A stretch of DNA of 6,002 nucleotides from Pseudomonadota bacterium. GTDB lineage: Bacteria > Pseudomonadota > Gammaproteobacteria > Steroidobacterales > Steroidobacteraceae. The first letter of the stretch is position 1. Every line of letters starts with the position of its first letter. Both the position numbers and the translations under genes were made by a program. Location: NCBI GenBank assembly GCA_021838065.1, contig JAKCEJ010000194.1, forward strand, positions 1 to 6,002. The letters run 5' to 3'. Positions 1 through 5,006 of the stretch are shown here, in pieces. Under the pieces are notes generated by a model. It was not told the DNA's origin, did no database searches, and saw only the letters and a list, made by a program, of their open reading frames with translations.

Positions 1-1
1 G

Positions 2-103
2 ACTGTGACATTCGTCAATCCCGGGCCGCAGGCCATCGGATTCGAGATAGACGCCTGCCTGCGCGAAGGCGCCTCGGTCGTGTGCGCGCACGGAACGCAT
101 TGA
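2..103 (+). CDS. C-terminal tail of an upstream gene, possibly a DUF3426/zinc-ribbon protein (5' end outside window)
   Basis: From base 2 the frame reads 33 residues and stops at TGA 101-103. The tail contains FVNPGPQAIGFEID and ends in CAHGTH. The stop shares its last base with the dusB ATG (TGATG), a typical translational-coupling overlap inside an operon, which supports this being a real gene end. The alternating hydrophobic pattern around PGPQAIGFEID suggests a terminal beta strand. In Pseudomonas and relatives the gene between prmA and dusB encodes a zinc-ribbon protein with a C-terminal DUF3426 domain, and this tail would fit it. That identity rests on synteny and a loose resemblance, since too little of the gene is visible to name it. 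It does not look like the end of PrmA. Confidence 0.5.
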   Translation, partial: TVTFVNPGPQAIGFEIDACLREGASVVCAHGTH

Positions 104-1092
104 TGCTGCGCATTGGCCCGTACACGCTGCCCTCGCGCGCAGTGCTCGCGCCCATGGCCGGTGTCACGGACCGGCCGTTCCGCATCCTCTGCCGGCGCCT
201 CGGCGCAGGCCTTGCCGCCTCGGAGATGCTGACCTCCGATGCGCGGCTGTGGCACACGCCGAAGTCGCGCCGCCGCCTCGATCACAGCGGTGAACCCGAG
301 CCGCGCGTCGTGCAGCTCGCGGGCGCCGAGCCGCAGGTGCTCGCGGAGGCGGCGCGCCTCAGCGTCGATCGCGGCGCGCAGATCATCGATTTGAACATGG
401 GCTGCCCGGCCAAGAAGGTGTGCGGGAAACTATGCGGCTCGGCGCTGCTGCGCGATGAGGGGCTGGTCGCGCGGGTCCTCGAGGCGGTGGTGCGCGCGGT
501 GGACGTGCCGGTGACACTGAAGATCCGCACCGGCTGGGATCGCGAGCATCGCAACGGCGTCGACATCGCGCGCATCGCCGAGCAGAGCGGCATTCAGGCG
601 CTCGCGGTGCACGGGCGCACGCGCGCCGACTTCTACCAGGGCGAGGCCGAATACCAAACGATCCGGGAAATCAAGTGCGCCGTGCGCATTCCGGTGATCG
701 CCAACGGCGATATCCGCACGCCGCAGGATGCGCGCAAAGTGATTGATTTCACTGGGGCCGACGGTGTCATGATCGGCCGGGCGAGCTTCGGCGAGCCGTG
801 GATCTTTGGCGCCGTCGATGCCTACCTCGATGCGCGGCCCGCTGCAGCGCTGGTGCGCGCCGAGGTGCGTGATATGATCCTCGCTCACCTCGAATCCCTG
901 TACGGTTTTTACGGCGAGGAAACGGGCGTGCGCATTGCTCGCAAACACCTCGGGTGGTATTGCGGGCGCTGCTGGCCCGATCCGGAGCCGATCCGTCTGG
1001 ATCTGATGGCGGCTGCGGGCGCGAGCGAGCAACTGACGCGCGCGCGCCGGCATTTCGACGCGTGGGCAGCGGATTGCGCGCGCGCAGCGTGA
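103..1092 (+). CDS. dusB: tRNA-dihydrouridine synthase B
   Basis: This flavoenzyme of the Dus family reduces specific uridines in the tRNA D-loop to dihydrouridine, using FMN and NADPH in the cytoplasm. The 329-residue product is close to the family's usual length. The FMN-binding TIM barrel opens with APMAGVTDRPFR (16-27). The NMGCPAKK motif (98-105) carries the presumed catalytic Cys101. LKIRTGW (139-145) and HGRTR (170-174) supply the Lys140 and His170 expected to contact the substrate and FMN phosphate. IPVIANGDI (196-204) and GADGVMIGRA (218-227) form the phosphate-binding end. The C-terminal helical domain includes RIARKHLGWY. I chose ATG 103 over the in-frame ATG at 82 because the family starts at M-x-IG-x-Y, and 103 overlaps the upstream stop. 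Only a weak GGA lies about 8 bases ahead. In gammaproteobacteria dusB is normally co-transcribed with fis, as seen here 26 bases downstream. Confidence 0.97.
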   Translation: MLRIGPYTLPSRAVLAPMAGVTDRPFRILCRRLGAGLAASEMLTSDARLWHTPKSRRRLDHSGEPEPRVVQLAGAEPQVLAEAARLSVDRGAQIIDLNMGCPAKKVCGKLCGSALLRDEGLVARVLEAVVRAVDVPVTLKIRTGWDREHRNGVDIARIAEQSGIQALAVHGRTRADFYQGEAEYQTIREIKCAVRIPVIANGDIRTPQDARKVIDFTGADGVMIGRASFGEPWIFGAVDAYLDARPAAALVRAEVRDMILAHLESLYGFYGEETGVRIARKHLGWYCGRCWPDPEPIRLDLMAAAGASEQLTRARRHFDAWAADCARAA

Positions 1093-1118
1093 CGAACAGC
1101 ATCAGTTGAGAATTTCAC

Positions 1119-1409
1119 ATGACACCAAAAAAAAAGAACGGGCAGTGGCGGGAGGGGGGCATTCGCGTCAATGGGCACGAGCTGCCGTTGCGCAGCCATG
1201 CCGAGCGCGCCCTGAGTGACTATTTCACGCATCTGAACGGCTCGCACCCGGCGGGCCTGTACAATCTGGTGCTGCGTGAGGTCGAGGAGCCGCTGTTTCG
1301 CGTGGTGCTCGATTACGCCGAGGGCAACCAGAGCCGCGCGGCGGACATTCTCGGCATCAACCGCGGCACTCTGCGCAAGAAGCTCAAGCAGTTCGGCCTG
1401 ACCAACTGA
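1119..1409 (+). CDS. fis: DNA-binding protein Fis
   Basis: Fis is a homodimeric nucleoid-associated protein that bends DNA and regulates rRNA, tRNA and other promoters, with levels that follow growth rate. The 96-residue product matches the 98-residue E. coli protein. The dimerising helices run through ALSDYFTHLNG (31-41) and LVLREVEEPLF (50-60). The C-terminal helix-turn-helix is almost identical to E. coli: GNQSRAADILGINRGTLRKK (69-88), including Asn81, Arg82, Thr84, Arg86 and Lys87 of the DNA-contacting segment. The N-terminal arm, which forms the invertase-stimulating beta hairpin in E. coli, differs here and is Lys/Gly/Arg-rich (residues 4-20). Codons 4-6 are an unbroken A9 run, and codons 11-14 contain a G6 run (1154-1159) after GGGAG. 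The start has only a weak GAG 8 bases upstream, in an AT-rich leader (1101-1119). It lies in the expected place between dusB and purH. Confidence 0.97.
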   Translation: MTPKKKNGQWREGGIRVNGHELPLRSHAERALSDYFTHLNGSHPAGLYNLVLREVEEPLFRVVLDYAEGNQSRAADILGINRGTLRKKLKQFGLTN

Positions 1410-1416
1410 CCTCGCG

Positions 1417-2982
1417 ATGATCCAGACTCCGCGGCCCGTGCGGCGGGCACTGCTGTCCGTTTCCGACAAGACCGGTCTGGTGGAGTTTGCACGCGCACTG
1501 GCGCGGCACCACATCGAGATTCTCTCGACCGGCGGCACCGCGAAGCTGCTCACCTCGAAGGGACTGACGGTGCGCGAGGTGTCCGGCCACACCGGTTTCC
1601 CCGAGATCATGGACGGGCGCGTCAAGACACTGCATCCGAAGATCCACGGCGGACTGCTGGGCCGGCGCGGCGTGGACGAGCAGGTCATGGCGCTGCACGG
1701 CATCGAACCCATCGATCTGCTCGTGGTCAACCTGTACCCGTTTGCCGAGACGGTCGCGCGTCCCAAGTGCAGCTATGAAGAGGCGATCGAGAACATCGAC
1801 ATCGGGGGCCCGGCAATGCTGCGCGCGGCGGCCAAGAACCACGAATCCGTGGCCGCTGCGGTCGACCCGGGCGATTACGGCCGGCTGGTCGCCGAACTCG
1901 ACGCCGACGGCTGCATCAGCGATGCGACGCGCGCGTATCTGGCCACCAAGGTATTTGCCCACACGGCCCGCTACGACGCGATGGTCGCCGCCTACCTCGC
2001 CCGCCAGCATGGCGGCGCCGAGGCGCTGCCGCCGACGCTGCCGCTGGTGCTCGACAAGGTGCGCGATCTGCGCTACGGGGAAAATCCGCACCAGCATGCG
2101 GCGCTGTATCGCGAGGCGCTCGGCGGCAACGGGCTCGCCCAGGCGCGACTGCTGCAGGGCAAGGATCTGTCGTTCAACAACATCGCCGACGCCGACACGG
2201 CCATCGAGTGCGTGCGTCAGTTCGATGCGCCGGCCTGCGTGATCGTCAAGCACGCCAACCCGTGCGGCGTGGCGCTTGCCGCCTCGCTGCTCGAGGCCTA
2301 CGATCGCGCCTACCGCACCGACCCGACCTCCGCATTCGGGGGCATCATCGCCTTCAACCGCCCGCTCGATGCGGCCACCGCGCGCGCCATCACGGCCCGA
2401 CAGTTCGTCGAGGTGATTGCCGCGCCAGCGATCGACGCCGAGGCGGCAGCCCCGCTCGCCGCCAAGCCCAACGTGCGGGTGCTTGCGCTCGGCGAGATGC
2501 ATGCCCCCGCCGCGGCCGGCCTCGAGTACCGCAGCATCTCCGGCGGGCTGCTCGCCCAGACCCGCGACACGGGGCAGGTGAGCGCGGCCGATCTGAAGGT
2601 GGTCACGCGCCTGCAACCGACGCCCGCGCAGCTCACCGATCTGCTGTTCGCCTGGCGCGTGGCGAAGTTCGTCAAATCCAATGCCATCGTGTTCGCGCGC
2701 GAGCGCGCGACCGTGGGGGTCGGCGCGGGGCAGATGAGCCGCGTCTATTCGAGTCGCATCGCCGCGATGAAGGCCGCCGACGAGAAACTCGCGGTCGAGG
2801 GCGCGGTGATGGCCTCAGATGCATTCTTTCCGTTCCGCGACGGCATCGACGTGGCCGCCGAGTACGGCATCAGGGCGGTGATCCAACCCGGCGGCTCGCG
2901 CAATGACGCCGAGGTGATCGCCGCCGCGGACGAGCACGGCATGACCATGGTGTTCACCGGTATGCGTCATTTCCGACACTGA
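1417..2982 (+). CDS. purH: Bifunctional AICAR formyltransferase / IMP cyclohydrolase
   Basis: PurH catalyses the last two steps of de novo purine synthesis: formylation of AICAR with 10-formyl-THF, then ring closure of FAICAR to IMP. The product has 521 residues (E. coli about 529). The N-terminal cyclohydrolase (MGS-like) domain covers roughly 1-150, with STGGT (37-41), VKTLHP (69-74, Lys70-Thr71), LYPF (106-109, Tyr107), NIDIGG (126-131, Asp128) and Lys140 in RAAAKNH, matching the known cyclohydrolase active site. The transformylase half runs from about 215 to the end. It shows DLRYGENPHQ (217-226), KDLSFNNIADADTA (249-262), KHANPCG (278-284) with the catalytic Lys278-His279 pair, DPTSAFGG (302-309), GVGAGQMSR (434-442), and the terminal block ASDAFFPFRDGID through MRHFRH. 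ATG 1417 lies 7 bases after the fis stop with no Shine-Dalgarno-like sequence, so translation probably depends on coupling to fis. All key residues are present. Confidence 0.99.
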   Translation: MIQTPRPVRRALLSVSDKTGLVEFARALARHHIEILSTGGTAKLLTSKGLTVREVSGHTGFPEIMDGRVKTLHPKIHGGLLGRRGVDEQVMALHGIEPIDLLVVNLYPFAETVARPKCSYEEAIENIDIGGPAMLRAAAKNHESVAAAVDPGDYGRLVAELDADGCISDATRAYLATKVFAHTARYDAMVAAYLARQHGGAEALPPTLPLVLDKVRDLRYGENPHQHAALYREALGGNGLAQARLLQGKDLSFNNIADADTAIECVRQFDAPACVIVKHANPCGVALAASLLEAYDRAYRTDPTSAFGGIIAFNRPLDAATARAITARQFVEVIAAPAIDAEAAAPLAAKPNVRVLALGEMHAPAAAGLEYRSISGGLLAQTRDTGQVSAADLKVVTRLQPTPAQLTDLLFAWRVAKFVKSNAIVFARERATVGVGAGQMSRVYSSRIAAMKAADEKLAVEGAVMASDAFFPFRDGIDVAAEYGIRAVIQPGGSRNDAEVIAAADEHGMTMVFTGMRHFRH

Positions 2983-2989
2983 TGCGGCG

Positions 2990-4285
2990 ATGAAGGTTCT
3001 GATCATCGGCGCGGGCGGCCGGGAGCATGCGCTCGCGTGGAAGTGTGCCGCCTCCGAGCGGGTCGATGAGGTGTTGATCGCGCCCGGCAACGCCGGCACG
3101 GCGCTCGAGCCGAAGTGCCGCAACGTGCCCGTCAGCGTCGCCGACACCCCCGCGCTGGTCGAGCTTGCCCGGCGCGAGAAGGTCACACTCACCATCGTCG
3201 GCCCCGAGGGCCCTCTGGTGGAGGGCGTGGTCGATGCATTCCAGGCGGCCGGCCTCGCCTGCTTCGGCCCGACCCGGCAGGTGGCGCGGCTGGAGGGTTC
3301 CAAGGCGTTCACCAAGGACTTCCTCGAGCGTCATGGCATTCCCACGGCGCGCTCACGCACGTTCACGCGCGAGGACTACGATCCGTCCTGGCTCGAGCAT
3401 CAGCCGCTGCCGGTGGTGATCAAGGCGAGCGGGCTCGCCGCGGGGAAAGGCGTGATCATTGCCGAGACGCGCGAGGAGGCGCGATCGGCCATCGGCGGCA
3501 TGTTCGCCGGCCGCTTCGGGGCGGCGGGCGAGCAGGTGGTGGTGGAGGAGTTTCTGCGCGGCGAAGAAGTGAGCTTCATCGTCATGGCGGACGGGGCTCA
3601 CGTGCTCCCGCTTGCGACCTCGCAGGACCACAAGCGGCGCGACGACGGCGACAAGGGCCCGAACACCGGCGGCATGGGCGCATATTCGCCGGCGCCGTGC
3701 GTGACGCCCGAACTGCACGCGCGCATCATGCGCGAGGTGATCGAGCCCACCATTGCGGGACTCGCCGCCGACGGCACGCCCTACACCGGGTTTCTCTATG
3801 CCGGGCTGATGATCGCCGAGGACGGCACGCCTAACGTGCTCGAATACAACTGCCGCTTCGGCGATCCGGAGACCCAGCCGGTGCTGAGCCGGCTGCGCAC
3901 GGACCTGACCGTGCTGTGCGAGGCGGCGCTCGCGGGCCGCCTCGACACCGTGAATGCCGAGTGGGACGCGAGGGCGGCGCTCGGCGTGGTGCTCGCCGCG
4001 GGCGGTTATCCCGACTCGGTGCGCAAGGGAGATCGCATCGAAGGCCTCGAGCGCGCCGCCGCGCTCGCAGCCGGCTGCGGCAAGGTGTTCCATGCGGGTA
4101 CGCGGCTCCAGGACGGAGAGGTCCTCACCGACGGCGGACGGGTGCTCTGCGCGGTGGGCCTGGGCGAGTCCGTGTCGGCGGCCCGCGAGACCGCGTATGC
4201 GCTGGCCGAAGCCATTCGCTGGCCCGGCATGCAGTTCCGGCGGGATATCGGCTACCGCGCGATCGCACGCGAGCATCGCAGCTGA
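2990..4285 (+). CDS. purD: Phosphoribosylamine--glycine ligase (GAR synthetase)
   Basis: PurD joins glycine to 5-phosphoribosylamine using ATP to give GAR, the second step of de novo purine synthesis. The 431-residue product is full length. The N-terminal domain begins KVLIIGAGGREHALAW (2-17) and contains APGNAGT (31-37) and GPEGPLVEGVVDAF (71-84). The ATP-grasp domain shows SKAFTKDFLERHGIPTA (104-120), VIKASGLAAGKGVIIA (143-158), VEEFLRGEEVSF (185-196), DHKRRDDGDKGPNTGGMGAY (213-232) and the metal-binding segment LEYNCRFGDPETQ (284-296). The GARS C-terminal domain (about 325-425) includes LAAGGYP and KVFHAGT. ATG 2990 is 7 bases after the purH stop. An ATG at 2982 overlaps that stop but is out of frame. 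There is no clear ribosome-binding site, so coupling to purH is likely. It appears to be the last gene of the operon with a firmly assigned function. Confidence 0.99.
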   Translation: MKVLIIGAGGREHALAWKCAASERVDEVLIAPGNAGTALEPKCRNVPVSVADTPALVELARREKVTLTIVGPEGPLVEGVVDAFQAAGLACFGPTRQVARLEGSKAFTKDFLERHGIPTARSRTFTREDYDPSWLEHQPLPVVIKASGLAAGKGVIIAETREEARSAIGGMFAGRFGAAGEQVVVEEFLRGEEVSFIVMADGAHVLPLATSQDHKRRDDGDKGPNTGGMGAYSPAPCVTPELHARIMREVIEPTIAGLAADGTPYTGFLYAGLMIAEDGTPNVLEYNCRFGDPETQPVLSRLRTDLTVLCEAALAGRLDTVNAEWDARAALGVVLAAGGYPDSVRKGDRIEGLERAAALAAGCGKVFHAGTRLQDGEVLTDGGRVLCAVGLGESVSAARETAYALAEAIRWPGMQFRRDIGYRAIAREHRS

Positions 4286-4294
4286 GGCCATCCG

Positions 4295-4313
4295 GCGCTG
4301 ACGTGCGCAGCGC
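4295..4313 (+). terminator. Small hairpin just after purD; possible 3'-end structure
   Basis: GCGCTG (4295-4300) and CAGCGC (4308-4313) form a perfect 6-base-pair stem with a 7-base loop, starting 9 bases after the purD stop. No T-run follows on the + strand, so it is not a classical intrinsic terminator. It could be an mRNA-stabilising 3' stem or assist Rho-dependent ending. It overlaps the GTG at 4303 proposed below as a start. Short GC stems are common by chance in DNA of this composition. Confidence 0.25.
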
Positions 4314-4527
4314 GAGCAGAACCCTGCGCAGCCATCTTCGATTCGTGCTCGGGAATGCCGCGTTCTTCTGCGCCAGCCCCTACGATGGCTACGTGGGTCA
4401 GCACGGACGAGAAGAGGATGCGCTCGGTGGATACGCGTACTTCACGCGCTGCCACCACAAGGGGCTCGAGTACCTGCGCGCCGCGAAAGAGCGGCTCTTC
4501 GGGACCGCCCATCCGCTGCTGCGGTAG
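4303..4527 (+). CDS. Unrecognised short protein-coding frame after purD (74 residues; start uncertain)
   Basis: I do not recognise this product. The frame from GTG 4303 to TAG 4525-4527 encodes about 74 residues, including FVLGNAAFFCASPYDGY (15-31), GGYAYFTRCHHKGLEYL (42-58) and the terminal KERLFGTAHPLLR. Counting codons by hand gives GC of about 69%, 50% and 80% at positions 1, 2 and 3, the pattern of real genes in GC-rich bacteria, and this frame is clean from about residue 14. Phe, Tyr and His are well represented, unlike a shadow frame. There is no signal peptide or obvious transmembrane segment. The start is unclear: no ribosome-binding site precedes 4303, GTG 4345 is an alternative, and the frame is open back into purD, so the visible part may be the remnant of a longer gene. 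It is co-directional with purD, 17 bases after it, and ends 19 bases from a converging damaged gene. Confidence 0.4.
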   Translation: MRSASRTLRSHLRFVLGNAAFFCASPYDGYVGQHGREEDALGGYAYFTRCHHKGLEYLRAAKERLFGTAHPLLR

Positions 4528-4546
4528 CGATCAGGCCGGCGTGAAT

Positions 4547-4806
4547 TCAACTGCCCCGGGCTGAGCGCAGGGGCCGGCTGTACAGCCGCTCCATTGTCGC
4601 CCAGGTCAATGTGCCCCACAGCACTCCGCCGGCGAGCCACATCGGCACACCGATGAGCGCGATTCGGTGCCGTGCTGGGCCACCTGCAGGGCGCTCATGA
4701 TGATGGACGTCGGCACTCCCCACCCGAGCAAGCCGCGGCGCAGCACCGGGGACCGCATCCCCTGCTCACGCGTCTTGCTCCACCGCTCTACGCTGCTGCG
4801 CCACAT
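4547..4806 (-). pseudogene. Frameshifted gene for a small two-transmembrane-segment protein
   Basis: Read on the - strand from ATG 4806, preceded by AGAG with a 5-base spacer, the frame gives MWRSSVERWSKTREQG, then RRGLLGWGVPTSIIMSALQV (residues 23-42), a first membrane segment. The frame then turns into Cys/Ser-rich sequence and stops at 4606-4608. The -1 frame continues as IALIGVPMWLAGG, VLWGTLTWATMERLY and SRPLRSARGS, ending at TGA 4549-4547. The join lies at about 4655-4680. One missing base (or two extra) would split an intact gene of about 86 residues with two membrane helices. From memory, bacterial small membrane proteins of 80-90 residues often have this layout: a charged N-terminus with RxxG, then LGWGxP in helix 1, then a Gly-rich WG helix 2 ending WxxME. 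Their function is unknown. It follows rho in the same direction. It may be a true pseudogene or a sequencing error. Confidence 0.6.
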
Positions 4807-4841
4807 GTTCACTCTAGAGCGGACACCGACGGCGAGCCGGT

Positions 4842-4858
4842 GCCCTCAGAATGAGGGC
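4842..4858 (-). terminator. Hairpin in the rho downstream region, spanning the end of a small frame
   Basis: A perfect 7-base-pair stem, GCCCTCA (4842-4848) with TGAGGGC (4852-4858), has a 3-base loop. A second weaker stem, CACCG (4824-4828) with CGGTG (4838-4842), adjoins it. On the - strand the pair lies about 150 bases after the rho stop and just before the small membrane-protein gene. No T-run follows in either direction, so a role as intrinsic terminator is doubtful. The stem includes the TGA that ends the small frame at 4846-5001. Confidence 0.25.
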
Positions 4859-5001
4859 TTCGAGGACGCCTTCTTGTCGAGGTCGCGCTTCTGCGCTGCG
4901 GCCTACCCCGGATCGGAAATCGCGAGTCCCGCGGCACCTGTGCTTGAGATCACCAACAGACCGGTGCAACAGCGAAGCACCGGGATGTCGGATGCGCACA
5001 T
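4846..5001 (-). pseudogene. Possible small gene after rho, interrupted by an in-frame amber codon
   Basis: On the - strand ATG 5001-4999 begins 5 bases after the rho stop, with AGG from the rho end as a weak ribosome-binding site. It reads MCASDIPVLRCC, then a hydrophobic stretch TGLLVISSTGAAGLAI (13-28), then SDPG and TAG (codon 33, 4905-4903). The same frame then continues with a strongly coding-like, Lys-rich tail, AAAQKRDLDKKASSKPSF, to TGA at 4848-4846. Sixteen or so of the last 18 codons end in G or C. A CAG to TAG change would explain an original protein of about 50 residues with one membrane or signal-like segment and a basic tail. The TAG is unlikely to be routinely decoded, since rho itself ends in TAG. 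The first half alone could also be a 32-residue peptide, or the whole could be chance. I do not recognise a family. Confidence 0.3.
4961..4983 (-). terminator. Hairpin 24 bases after the rho stop; weak terminator candidate
   Basis: CCGGTGC (4961-4967) and GCACCGG (4977-4983) form a perfect 7-base-pair GC-rich stem with a 9-base loop. On the - strand it begins 23 bases beyond the rho stop codon and is followed by TCTGTTGGT, which is only mildly T-rich. The position suits a terminator for rho, but the weak T-tract and long loop make that uncertain. It also lies inside the small frame proposed at 4846-5001, so at most one of the two readings may be right. Confidence 0.35.
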
Positions 5002-5006
5002 CGCGC

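Larger units (their letters stand above)
4286..5006. other. Convergent purD/rho gap with short and damaged reading frames
   Basis: This 721-base gap separates the stop codons of purD (+) and rho (-) and holds no intact gene that I can name. Its contents are a coding-like + frame (4303-4527), a frameshifted - strand membrane-protein gene (4547-4806), an amber-interrupted - strand frame (4846-5001) and several small hairpins. I found no convincing -35/-10 promoter upstream of either - strand frame, so they probably depended on transcription through rho. No inverted-repeat ends, target-site duplication or transposase fragment marks an insertion. Confidence 0.55.

Noticed and set aside
430..1053. 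- strand frame of 207 codons opposite dusB
   Set aside because: It is antisense to a clearly conserved Dus barrel, has no recognisable motifs, and its composition is typical of a shadow frame.
1384..2616. Long - strand open frame (410 codons) antisense to purH
   Set aside because: It lies wholly over the purH coding sequence and its low-complexity Arg/Gly/Ala/His-rich product resembles no known protein. Long antisense frames are expected opposite GC3-rich genes.
3353..4291. Long - strand open frame (312 codons) antisense to purD
   Set aside because: The + strand product is unmistakable PurD. The antisense product is His/Arg/Ala-rich shadow sequence without motifs.
4304..4332. Two copies of TGCGCAGC 21 bases apart as a possible operator
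   Set aside because: The repeat is only 8 bases, made of very common GC-rich words, and lies inside a coding-like frame. It is most likely chance.
4252..4512. - strand frame of 86 codons opposite the purD-downstream region
   Set aside because: It is in exact register with the + frame 4303-4527, whose codon-position GC pattern fits coding on the + strand. The - reading would have its high-GC position at codon position 1 and an unremarkable product.
4606..4608. Taking the unshifted frame end as the true C-terminus of the small membrane protein
   Set aside because: The last 20 or so residues of that frame are Cys/Ser-rich and unlike a membrane protein, while the -1 frame supplies a proper second helix and stop.
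4903..4905. Genome-wide reassignment of TAG or a pyrrolysine/selenocysteine-like recoding event
   Set aside because: rho and the frame ending at 4527 both use TAG as their stop, no stem-loop characteristic of recoding follows the codon, and a nonsense mutation is the simpler reading.
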